NCBI RefSeq assembly: GCF_014644435.1
Contig: NZ_BMKR01000009.1
Span: forward strand, 1 to 64,000
Direction: 5' to 3'
Origin: Paenibacillus albidus
Lineage (GTDB): Bacteria; Bacillota; Bacilli; Paenibacillales; Paenibacillaceae
Length of the DNA: 64,000 nt
Notes under the pieces: model-generated
The model's database searches: none
The model's input: the letters and a program-made list of their open reading frames with translations, nothing else
Told to the model about the DNA's origin: nothing
Position numbers and translations under genes: made by a program
Shown: positions 36,710 to 44,723 of the stretch, piece by piece
How the letters are laid out: each line of letters begins with the position of its first letter
Position numbering within the stretch: position 1 is the first letter of the stretch

Positions 36710-38152
36710 TCATTTCTCCCCCTGTTTGGAAGACATTGTTCTACCCTCATGGGCCATGGCACGGAATTCGCTGGGCAGCATCCCGATATATTCCCGGAAC
36801 GAACGGCTGAAATATTTCTCATCCTCGTAGCCTACATGCTCCGCAATCCACAGAATGGTCTTATTGGTGTACTGCAGGTAGTGCTGGGCTTGTGTCAGGC
36901 GTACCAGGCGCAGATACAAATTGAAATTCGTTCCGACAATCTCTTTGAAGCACTGGCTGAAATAACTGCGGCTCATATTCACTCTGCGTGCTAAATCTGT
37001 AGCCGTAATCTGCTGATCCAGTTCCTTATGGAGCATTACAATTGCCTTCATCACAGATTGTAGAACCTCCGGTGAGAAGCCGCTGCTCCCAAGGGTATTC
37101 CGGATTTGTCCACGGATCTGCCTAAACCACTCTTCTACTTCCAGCCAGGAGTCCAGTGGATCTTGAAGCTGCACAGCAATGGGACTGATCTTAAGAAACA
37201 GCTGATTCCACCGGTCCGCCAGCACATACAGCACCCCCATCAGCTTGCCTTGCGGCAGCCGGAGTTCCTTCAGCTCCTGGAGAAGCTTGTTCATCAGCGT
37301 ATCCTGGTAAATCCAGTCGAGTGAAAGCCAGTCTGAGGTAAGGTCGCGGGCAGGAGGTTCGGGGGAATGCTGCTGGCTGTTACCCGCTTCCTCCAGCGTC
37401 TTCTCCAACATTTGGCGGCTGGGATCATAGTCGTAGAAAAGCTCCCCCTCCCTATATCTGCGAATCCGCTCATACGCTTCCTGAGGTGTCAGATGGATCA
37501 TACCCTTCACCCGGATCAGCATCCAGTCCGTACGGGCCTCGATAAATTGCAGTAGCTTGTCCGGCCAAAGAGTAGAGTCCGAATAACGAACAGAATGGAA
37601 AAAGAACAAATTAATGCCCAGCTCTGTGAGAACAACTTCCTTCTCCGGCCATTCATTCCGAATCTCTTTTCCTGCGGATACCCGGTTTGTGGATACCAGC
37701 ACATACCCGTGGTCCAGCTCAAAATTCTCATCCCGCCGCATGCCCGCCAGTTTCCCGGGGCTGTTCTCCTCCTGCTCCAGAATCCGCTTATGAATCCGTC
37801 CCAGCACCTCTTCAAACCGTTCCTTCTCCAGCTGCACCTTGGCAATATAATCAATAGCCCCAAGCCTCATGGCCTCCTGGATATATTCAAAATCCTGATG
37901 CAGCGTAAGCACCACGATATGCATATGGGGATACTGCCTCCGGACAATCCGCATCAGCTCATTTCCCGACATGACCGGCATGGACAAATCCGTAAGCAGG
38001 AGATCCACTTCATGCCGGGCGAGAAATTCCAGCGCTTTTTCCCCGTTGCTTGCTTCTCCAATGACTTCCATGTCAAAATCCTGCCAGGGCATGGCAGAGA
38101 TCAGCCCTTTCCGGACCAGCTTATCGTCATCCACCACCACTACTTTAATCAT
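36710..38152 (-). CDS. YesN-like response regulator with AraC DNA-binding domain
   Basis: The 480-residue protein starts MIKVVVVDDDKLVRKGL. The receiver domain has its phospho-acceptor Asp in LLLTDLSMPVMSG near residue 55, and a linker of about 250 residues follows. The C-terminal AraC domain reads ATDLARRVNMSRSYFSQCF and ILWIAEHVGYEDEKYFSRSF, ending GMLPSEFR. The start follows GGAGGTGG and overlaps the kinase stop within ATGATTAA; the upstream extension is part of the kinase gene. With the YesM-like kinase it probably turns on the importer just downstream. Confidence 0.92.
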   Translation of the reverse strand: MIKVVVVDDDKLVRKGLISAMPWQDFDMEVIGEASNGEKALEFLARHEVDLLLTDLSMPVMSGNELMRIVRRQYPHMHIVVLTLHQDFEYIQEAMRLGAIDYIAKVQLEKERFEEVLGRIHKRILEQEENSPGKLAGMRRDENFELDHGYVLVSTNRVSAGKEIRNEWPEKEVVLTELGINLFFFHSVRYSDSTLWPDKLLQFIEARTDWMLIRVKGMIHLTPQEAYERIRRYREGELFYDYDPSRQMLEKTLEEAGNSQQHSPEPPARDLTSDWLSLDWIYQDTLMNKLLQELKELRLPQGKLMGVLYVLADRWNQLFLKISPIAVQLQDPLDSWLEVEEWFRQIRGQIRNTLGSSGFSPEVLQSVMKAIVMLHKELDQQITATDLARRVNMSRSYFSQCFKEIVGTNFNLYLRLVRLTQAQHYLQYTNKTILWIAEHVGYEDEKYFSRSFREYIGMLPSEFRAMAHEGRTMSSKQGEK

Positions 38153-39890
38153 GCTGATTTCCACCTCCAAAGGGTAAGCTGAGTCGAATCGTGGTGCCTT
38201 CGCCCTTGACACTCGTCACACTAAGCATGGCCTGCCCGCTATAATAGTTCTCAATCATCCGGTTCACATAATTCATCCCAATTCCCATTCCCACCTTGCC
38301 GCCGGCAGACTCAGGCGAATGCAGCAAACTGTGAATTTTCTCCGCTGACATCCCAGCACCATTATCCCTGATGTAAATATCAATCTTGTCGGTCAATCGA
38401 ACGTCCACTTCGATGTAACCTTCATCATCCAGCCCGTGATACAGTGAATTCTCCACAAGCGGCTGTAAAATAAAACGCGGCACAGGAACCCGCAGTACCT
38501 CAGCATCCACATGAATATGAACGTCGAACATAAAATCATATCGGATCTGCTGAAGCAGCAAATACTGCTGCACCGCTTCAATCTCTTCCTGAATGGTCGA
38601 AGTCTGACCCAGCTTGCCCAGATTATAATGCAGCAGCTTGTTCAGGGACAACACCAGCCGGTCGATTTCATCCTGCCCATTCATGACGGCAAGCCAATGC
38701 ACCGTATCAAGCGTATTCATCAGAAAATGCGGATTGATCTGATACAGCAGCTTTTCGACTTCCAGATCAGCCCGGCGTTTCTCCTTCAGCTCAACCTCCG
38801 CGAACAGCTCCCAGATCTGTGTCTTCATTTGCTTAAACTGAGCGACAAGGAAATCAAATTCCGGGATGTTCGTCTCTATAGCTGTGGTCTGCACTTTATT
38901 CTGAGCCATCCGTTTGATTTCTTTGCTGAACCCGTTCAAGGGGCGGTACACCATCTTCCACAGCAGCCAGGCCAGGAACAGGCTCATGCCCAGAAACAGC
39001 AGGGAGAACAGGCCGATCTGGACGAACCAGCGGTTCATTTCCTTGTTGTAGTCCGATTTCGCGGTCAGGGAAATAATGCTCCAGCCTTGATTGCTTACCT
39101 CACGGAACCAGTAATATCCATTCTGGGTGCCCGACATCTGTTTTTTGTCAAAATGGGGGAACAAGGTATCCACCTGAAAATCGGCTGCGTCACTATAGGC
39201 CACCCTCCCGTGGTTATCCAAAAATACATGTGAGGTGGTGCCGCCGATCTGATCATTATGAAGAATATTCTGGGTCAGCTTAAATCCCGTCTCAATATAA
39301 ATGTAGACTTCCTCCTGATGGGGCAAATCCACCTTCCGCATAGCTGACAGCACAAATCCGTTATCAAAACGGTTATTGCTGACATGAGGTCCGTAATAGG
39401 AAATTTTGCTGTATTCGGCCAGAAGAGGCAGGGCTTGCGGAGAGAATGGGTCCTTGACACCAAAATTAGCCAGATCATAGCTATGATCGTCCTTGAAATA
39501 GTAGAGGGTGAGTCCAATGCTGGGGTTCGTAAACGTAATAAGGCCCAGTTCTTCCTTCAAATCACTGAGCAGCTTGGAGCGGTCAAAAGGCTTCTTGGCA
39601 GACAGCAGCTCATCCAGTCGGTTGCCGACAATCCCGCCGAAGGCAAGCTGCTGCGAGACATGATTGAGGTTATTGATCGAGCTCTCCAAAGAAAGCTCCA
39701 CCTGCCTGAGATTGTTCTGAATGCCGGTCTGAATTTTATTCGTCAATATGGAGTAAATGGTAAAATAAGAAATAAGAATGATCGTAATGAACGGAATCAG
39801 AGTGCTGACCAAAAAAATGAATATGATCCTCCTTTTTAATGTCAGATAGTCATATAGATGCTGGCGCAATCGACTTTTTGTTGCCGTCAT
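38145..39890 (-). CDS. YesM-like sensor histidine kinase
   Basis: The 581-residue kinase has TM1 at about 20-45 (RRIIFIFLVSTLIPFITIIL), a dCache-like extracellular region, TM2 near 285-305, and a HAMP linker. The HisKA_7TM/His_kinase domain has the phospho-His in YQINPHFLMNTLDTVHW near residue 395. The HATPase domain shows LQPLVENSLYHGL, RDNGAGM and GMGIGMNYVN. The chosen ATG follows AAGGGAG. It is translationally coupled to the YesN gene and senses an extracellular sugar or its binding protein, which is the usual role of this family. Confidence 0.92.
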   Translation of the reverse strand: MTATKSRLRQHLYDYLTLKRRIIFIFLVSTLIPFITIILISYFTIYSILTNKIQTGIQNNLRQVELSLESSINNLNHVSQQLAFGGIVGNRLDELLSAKKPFDRSKLLSDLKEELGLITFTNPSIGLTLYYFKDDHSYDLANFGVKDPFSPQALPLLAEYSKISYYGPHVSNNRFDNGFVLSAMRKVDLPHQEEVYIYIETGFKLTQNILHNDQIGGTTSHVFLDNHGRVAYSDAADFQVDTLFPHFDKKQMSGTQNGYYWFREVSNQGWSIISLTAKSDYNKEMNRWFVQIGLFSLLFLGMSLFLAWLLWKMVYRPLNGFSKEIKRMAQNKVQTTAIETNIPEFDFLVAQFKQMKTQIWELFAEVELKEKRRADLEVEKLLYQINPHFLMNTLDTVHWLAVMNGQDEIDRLVLSLNKLLHYNLGKLGQTSTIQEEIEAVQQYLLLQQIRYDFMFDVHIHVDAEVLRVPVPRFILQPLVENSLYHGLDDEGYIEVDVRLTDKIDIYIRDNGAGMSAEKIHSLLHSPESAGGKVGMGIGMNYVNRMIENYYSGQAMLSVTSVKGEGTTIRLSLPFGGGNQHD

Positions 39891-39992
39891 GATGTCACTC
39901 CCTTGTATACATCTTGTTATTCCTAGCCATTTTCTCTTAAGACACAAAGAATTCCTCCTTTTGCAGACAGAAAGTGCTGTGATTTAAAACGC

Positions 39993-40023
39993 TTGACTCT
40001 ATCACAGTGTGAGGATTTATGAT
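39993..40023 (+). promoter_or_regulatory. MerR-type promoter with 19-bp spacer
   Basis: TTGACT (39993-39998) and TATGAT (40018-40023) are separated by 19 bp, the elongated spacer that MerR activators correct by twisting DNA. The spacer centre holds the dyad TCACA G TGTGA. It lies just upstream of a MerR gene, so autoregulation is likely. Confidence 0.75.
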
Positions 40024-40076
40024 GACAGCAAGTTAAGATTTTTGCGCAAAAACTTAATGAAGGAGTGCACGTTACC

Positions 40077-40898
40077 ATGTTCAAAATCGGAGATTTCTCC
40101 AAGCTGTCCGCGGTCAGTGTGCGAATGCTGCGTCATTATGACAAGCTGAAATTGCTGATACCAGAACATGTGGATGACCTTTCCGGTTATCGTTATTATT
40201 CTGCGGCCCAGCTCAGAACGATCAACAAGATTCAGAAGCTTAAGGAGATGGGCTTCTCACTCGGGATCATCAAGGAGATGCTGGAATCTGCTGCGGATGC
40301 CGAACGGCTCAGGGCTTACTTCACCCTGCGGGAAATCGAGGTCACCGAAGAGCTACACTTGCTTCAGAAGCAAAGCAGGCTGCTGGAAAGCTCGCTAGAA
40401 CTATTAAGAGAGGATGTTATTTCTATGAATTATCATGTATCTGTCAAGGAAATCCCGGCACATCAGGTTGCCAGTGTACGTAAAGTTATTCCTGCCTATA
40501 CCGAGGAGGGGAAGCTCTGGGGCTTGCTAGGGGCGGAAATTGCAGCACAGCAGATCAAAGTCGCAGATCCTGCCTACGTCACGGCAATATTTCATGATCC
40601 GGAGTATAAAGAAACCGCAGTGGATATTGAAGTGCAAACAGCGGTGACAGGGAATTACAGCAATACGGACGATGTCCTATTCAAAGGTTTCGATAAAGTG
40701 ACGGTCGCCTCTGTAATGGTTAACGGGAACTACGATCAGATGCAGTCAGTTAAGGAAGCAGCAGCGCAGTGGGTGGAAGACAATCGTTATGAGTTAAGCG
40801 GACCGATGTTTATCATCTATCATGTCTCACCGGCTAAAGACCCGAACCCGGAGAATTGGGTGACAGAAGCCTGTTATCCGATTACCCGCAGAGCTTAA
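40077..40898 (+). CDS. MerR regulator with GyrI-like ligand domain
   Basis: The 273-residue protein has an N-terminal MerR domain (FKIGDFSKLSAVSVRMLRHY, then DLSGYRYYSAAQL) and a coiled linker at about 75-115. The C-terminal GyrI-like/BmrR-type ligand-binding domain starts near 120 (VKEIPAHQVASVRKVIPAY). This plan is that of multidrug-sensing regulators such as BmrR and BltR. The ATG at 40077 is preferred over a GTG that overlaps the AAGGAG site. No transporter is adjacent; the only promoter of the matching type is its own. Confidence 0.88.
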   Translation: MFKIGDFSKLSAVSVRMLRHYDKLKLLIPEHVDDLSGYRYYSAAQLRTINKIQKLKEMGFSLGIIKEMLESAADAERLRAYFTLREIEVTEELHLLQKQSRLLESSLELLREDVISMNYHVSVKEIPAHQVASVRKVIPAYTEEGKLWGLLGAEIAAQQIKVADPAYVTAIFHDPEYKETAVDIEVQTAVTGNYSNTDDVLFKGFDKVTVASVMVNGNYDQMQSVKEAAAQWVEDNRYELSGPMFIIYHVSPAKDPNPENWVTEACYPITRRA

Positions 40899-40927
40899 AC
40901 CGGAAGGTTAACCCTTAGAACACAAAT

Positions 40928-40951
40928 CAAGCCCGGCTTAGGCCGGGCTTG
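40928..40951 (+). terminator. Terminator-like hairpin after MerR gene
   Basis: CAAGCCCGGC pairs perfectly with GCCGGGCTTG across a 4-nt loop. The T-run after it is poor, so it may only stabilise the transcript end. Confidence 0.5.
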
Positions 40952-41390
40952 TCTGCGGATTACACCCTATTCACTTAAACGTTAAATCAGCTTCGCCAGT
41001 TGCACAACTCTCGCCCTTATAGCGTGTTTAGGACATGCATTGTTGACCGTGCGATTTGGCGTGGGTCCCTCTGCGGACATGATGCGATCCCTTCACGATC
41101 TATCCTCGGCTGATGCGGACAGGAAATCCGTTAATGGGGAGGATTTGTCTATTCAGCAGGATAAACGGACAGAGATTCCGCTAATTGTCCTATCTCCCCT
41201 CATTCCAGGCTCAATCGAACGATATAACGGCTCCTGAGTCCGAATCCCCCAGAAAAGCAGGCTTTTTCGCAAAATAGGGTCTTCTCTGTCCGCTTCACTC
41301 CGTTGATGGAGCCCGACCCTCCTGCACCGCCTATTTCATTTGAAGCTTCCAAGATATCCACTGGGCATTGCATCATTTCCTAAACAACAA

Positions 41391-41416
41391 ATAAAGCGGC
41401 ATCTCTGCCGCTTTAT
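41391..41416 (-). terminator. Terminator of the beta-lactamase-fold hydrolase
   Basis: ATAAAGCGGC pairs perfectly with GCCGCTTTAT, and a T-rich tract (TTTGTTGTTT) follows on the minus strand. Confidence 0.7.
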
Positions 41417-41428
41417 GATATATAAGCT

Positions 41429-42568
41429 TTATTCCTTCAGACCTTCATACACAGCTTCACACAGGTCAACCGTAAACTGGCCCGACATTCCTTCAAGTGC
41501 AGTATTGGTAAAGGCCACAACGCTTAATTTTTGAAGTGGATCAACGAACCACGAATGGCCATAAGTCCCGCCCATCCGCCAGGTTCCCGGGGACTCGCTG
41601 GTTCCGGCAGCTGCCGGATCTTTAAGTACGGTGAAGCCGAGGCCAAATCCCCGTCCCGGCCAATAAGCCATCGGAAGACTGCCAATCTGATTGGCGGCCA
41701 TTTCGCGTACCATACTCTCCGGCAAAAGTGGTGTTCCACCCTTCCGCAAGATTTCTAGCAGCCGCATAAAGTCTCCCGCACTGCCTACCATGCCTGCCCC
41801 TCCAGAGGTATATTCCTTGTCGTCAAGGGCACGGATGGGAGCCAGCCTGAAGCCTGCGGTACCTTCCAAAAATGGAATATAATCAATATCCAGCAGCCGG
41901 CGGGGTTCAGGCTCATCATTTGCATAGGCAACCGCAAGACGCGAAGCGTCCACCGCCTTAAACCCGGTATCGTTCATGCCGAGCGGCTCGGTGACCAATG
42001 TACGCACCGCTTCGTTCAGCGGAACAGCCGCAGCTTTCTCAATGACTGCACCGAGCACATCCGTTGCAATGGAATATTTCCACTCTGTTCCAGGTGTGTA
42101 TAAAAGCGGTGCAGAGGCCAATCGGCGCAGATTCTCTTCCAAGCTGATGCCGCTCATATCCATTCCGTCTGAAACTCCGGCCCGCTCATAGGAGTCATTC
42201 TCCTTCTGAAAAAAGCGATAGGTCAGTCCTGCCGTATGCGTCAACAATTGGCGGACGGTTATCTCCGCAGGAGCGCCATTGGATAGACGGGGGCTGAACT
42301 CAGGCAGCCAGCGGTCCACCCGGTCATCCAGCCCAAGGCGGCCTTGGGCTACCAGCACCAGTGCAGCGGTAGACACGATAGGTTTGGACACGGAGGCCAG
42401 CCGGAATATAGCATTCTCCTGCATAAGTTTTTGCTGTTCGCGGTCAGCATAACCGGCGGCACGGCTATACACCTGCTCTCCATTAAGGGACACCTGGACC
42501 ACCGTTCCAACAATCCTTTTTTCAGAAAGTGTACGTTCTATAACTTGATCTATATGGGTTTTCAGCAT
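41429..42568 (-). CDS. Serine hydrolase of the beta-lactamase/class C family
   Basis: The 379-residue protein has the serine beta-lactamase-like fold: the catalytic SVSK tetrad at residues 59-62 (RLASVSKPIVSTAAL), a YSI motif in EWKYSIATDVLG near residue 160, and a late TYGHSWFVDP loop in the place of the KTG-like motif. LLTHTAGLTYRF is typical of the family. There is no signal peptide, so it is more likely a cytoplasmic esterase or peptidase-like enzyme than a resistance beta-lactamase. The ATG at 42568 is nine bases after GGAGAGG. It is divergent from the Lrp-type gene. Confidence 0.85.
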   Translation of the reverse strand: MLKTHIDQVIERTLSEKRIVGTVVQVSLNGEQVYSRAAGYADREQQKLMQENAIFRLASVSKPIVSTAALVLVAQGRLGLDDRVDRWLPEFSPRLSNGAPAEITVRQLLTHTAGLTYRFFQKENDSYERAGVSDGMDMSGISLEENLRRLASAPLLYTPGTEWKYSIATDVLGAVIEKAAAVPLNEAVRTLVTEPLGMNDTGFKAVDASRLAVAYANDEPEPRRLLDIDYIPFLEGTAGFRLAPIRALDDKEYTSGGAGMVGSAGDFMRLLEILRKGGTPLLPESMVREMAANQIGSLPMAYWPGRGFGLGFTVLKDPAAAGTSESPGTWRMGGTYGHSWFVDPLQKLSVVAFTNTALEGMSGQFTVDLCEAVYEGLKE

Positions 42569-42738
42569 TACTATCATCCTCTCCAGACTATATAAGTATT
42601 GTTAATTTACCGAGATAAGTGTATGATTTGAATCAATATATTGATTTCACATGGCATATTATATCTATAATGGCCCAAATGCTTATAAATGTACTTCATT
42701 TTACCCTAAGCACCTTACAATCAAAGGAGGATATATAA

Positions 42739-43200
42739 TTGGATCATGTTGATAAGCAAATCCTGTTCCACCTTCAAAGCCAGGCAAGGCTCTCCATGAC
42801 CGAACTGGGCAAAAGCGTAGGCCTCTCGCAGCCTGCCGTAACGGAAAGAGTCCGGCGGATGGAGGAGAACGGTGTGATTGAGGAATACCGTGCCATTATT
42901 GCTCCCGAAAAAGTCGGCAAGCAAGCGACAGCCTACATTCTGTTCTCCACGAGAGAATGCACAGCTTTTCTCGATTTCGTTCGTTCATCGCCACATGTTG
43001 CCGAATGCCACCGCATTAGCGGAGAGCATAATTATTTATTGAAAGTGATGACGGACTCTACACACTCGCTGGAAGAGTTCGGCAATCAGTGTGACAAATA
43101 TGGAAACTATACGATTCTGATTGTCATGTCCTCCCCGATCGATCATAAATATCTCATTCCTTCCCTGGAGGAAGCACTCAGGTTTGGAGAAGTGGGATAA
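42739..43200 (+). CDS. Lrp/AsnC-family regulator
   Basis: This 153-residue protein has an N-terminal winged helix (LDHVDKQILFHLQSQARLSM, then LGKSVGLSQPAVTERVRRME) and a C-terminal RAM domain with HRISGEHNYLLKVMTDS, the usual amino-acid-binding and oligomerisation region. The start is TTG, eight bases after AAAGGAGG. It converges with the MFS gene, leaving only 13 bp between the stops. It may govern that exporter or the divergent hydrolase, but no operator evidence supports this. Confidence 0.88.
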   Translation: MDHVDKQILFHLQSQARLSMTELGKSVGLSQPAVTERVRRMEENGVIEEYRAIIAPEKVGKQATAYILFSTRECTAFLDFVRSSPHVAECHRISGEHNYLLKVMTDSTHSLEEFGNQCDKYGNYTILIVMSSPIDHKYLIPSLEEALRFGEVG

Positions 43201-43213
43201 GCTGCGAGGCAGC

Positions 43214-44446
43214 TCATTGCCTGCGGGAAACAAATCCATGCTCCCGCGACCGCCATACTACGAGCAGCGCAAGGATTAGCAGCAGGAACACCGTCCAGGG
43301 AAATGAACGAACACCCAGCGTTTCGAGTAAAATAGCGCCTAGGAAGCCGCCACCGCCGATCGCCAGATTCCATGCCGTCACCAGCATCGATTGGGCCACA
43401 TCAGCACTTTCACCGGCGGCTTGGGCCACTGCCGTCTGCAGCAAGGTAGCGGCTCCCCCGAACGTCAACCCCCATACCATAACCGCCAGATAGATGATCA
43501 CCGGTTGACTCCCGGCTATTCCCAGGAAGACGGACGCCAAGGCGAACCCAAAGAGGCTGATTAACACCAGGGGACGCTGCATGCGGTCAATCCATACTCC
43601 GATGATCCATATCCCCACAACTGATGAGAGCCCAAAGATAAGCAGTACCAGATCGATCCGCCTTGCAAGCCCGGCTGTGACCAGAAATGGGGCAAGATAA
43701 GTATAGAGAACGTTATGGGCCAGCACCCAGGCCAGGACGACCAATAATACGGGCCTTACCCCCGGGATGCCCATCACTTGCTTAAGGGAGAGGCGTTTAC
43801 CCTCTGGCTGACCGGGATAGTCCGGCATTTTCCAAAGAATCCAGACCAGCAGCAGCACGGCAAGCAGCGACATGATTGCAAAAACAGCACGCCAGCCCAC
43901 AAGGACACCCAGAAATGTTCCGGCAGGGACACCAAATGCAAGAGCAAGCGGAGTGCCCACCATCGCGACCGCCATCGCCTGCCCTTTGCGATCATCCGGC
44001 ACCATGCGCCGGGCATAGCCTGCAGTCATTCCCCACAGCACACCGGCAGAAACGCCTGCCAGGAACCGGACAATCAGTGTCAGCGTGTAGCTGGAAGACA
44101 GCGCAGTTGCGGTGTTGAACACAAGAAATCCGCTTATACATAACACCAGCAGCGGCCGTCTCCGCCACCCCCTGGTCGCTGTGGTCAAAGGAATCGCAGC
44201 GAGCAAGGAGCCCAGGGCATAAAGCGTGACAAGCTGCCCGGCAAAAGCCTCCGAGATTCCAAGCTCTCCGCTGATCTGGGGCAATAAGCCCGCGGGAATC
44301 GTCTCGGTGAGAATACAGATAAAACCTGCAACTGCCAGGGCTAAGAGTCCTGCCCATGGGAGACGGTTAGTAGCTGGAATGCGATCAGCCGCACTAGGTG
44401 TGGCAGAATCCAGATGCTTGTTCAAAGTAGCGCAGCCCCCTTTCAT
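43214..44446 (-). CDS. MFS transporter, AraJ/sugar-efflux-like
   Basis: This 410-residue membrane protein has 12 predicted hydrophobic segments and MFS marks: LGSLLAAIPLTTATRGWRRRP (loop 2-3), AGVSAGVLWGMTAGYARRMV, and GTPLALAFGVPAGTFLG in TM5, typical of the DHA1 drug/arabinose efflux group. Two starts are possible: the ATG at 44446 after AAGGGA, chosen here, or a TTG at 44425 after AAAGGGGG. A 16-bp perfect palindrome lies 29 bp before the ATG. The substrate cannot be told from sequence. Confidence 0.86.
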   Translation of the reverse strand: MKGGCATLNKHLDSATPSAADRIPATNRLPWAGLLALAVAGFICILTETIPAGLLPQISGELGISEAFAGQLVTLYALGSLLAAIPLTTATRGWRRRPLLVLCISGFLVFNTATALSSSYTLTLIVRFLAGVSAGVLWGMTAGYARRMVPDDRKGQAMAVAMVGTPLALAFGVPAGTFLGVLVGWRAVFAIMSLLAVLLLVWILWKMPDYPGQPEGKRLSLKQVMGIPGVRPVLLVVLAWVLAHNVLYTYLAPFLVTAGLARRIDLVLLIFGLSSVVGIWIIGVWIDRMQRPLVLISLFGFALASVFLGIAGSQPVIIYLAVMVWGLTFGGAATLLQTAVAQAAGESADVAQSMLVTAWNLAIGGGGFLGAILLETLGVRSFPWTVFLLLILALLVVWRSREHGFVSRRQ

Positions 44447-44474
44447 TTTCTTAAATCCCTTAAAGTGATCTACT

Positions 44475-44490
44475 AAGCGGGCGCCCGCTT
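44475..44490. promoter_or_regulatory. 16-bp perfect palindrome before the MFS gene
   Basis: AAGCGGGCGCCCGCTT equals its own reverse complement and is far more GC-rich than the AT-rich DNA around it. It lies in the probable leader of the MFS gene and may be a repressor operator. Confidence 0.5.
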
Positions 44491-44723
44491 GGTGAATATA
44501 AGTGTACAAAATAGAGCCCTCTTTTTACATAGAATATTCAAGGTAAATTCCATTCTTTTCAAACTGTATTACATTTAAAAATAACCGTTCACCTTTAATT
44601 TAAAAGTCAAACCATAAGAAGCCCTAAAATGCACCCGTTATCCCGCAGCTCCGGTTCATAAATAGGAGCTGCAGGACAGCGATGTGAAGATTAAGGCTTC
44701 TGCTTATCATGTAATAAATAATG

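Larger units (their letters stand above)
40899..41428. other. Intergenic region with degenerate CGGACAG repeats
   Basis: No gene is supported. It starts with the GC-rich hairpin of the MerR gene (40928-40951) and ends with the terminator of the hydrolase gene (41391-41416). Between them CGGACAGGAAATCCGTTAAT (41116-41135) and CGGACAGAGATTCCGCTAAT (41166-41185) are direct repeats 50 bp apart with 16 of 20 bases equal. A related inverted copy is at about 41224-41242 and a CTGTCCGCTT half-copy follows near 41288. Confidence 0.55.
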
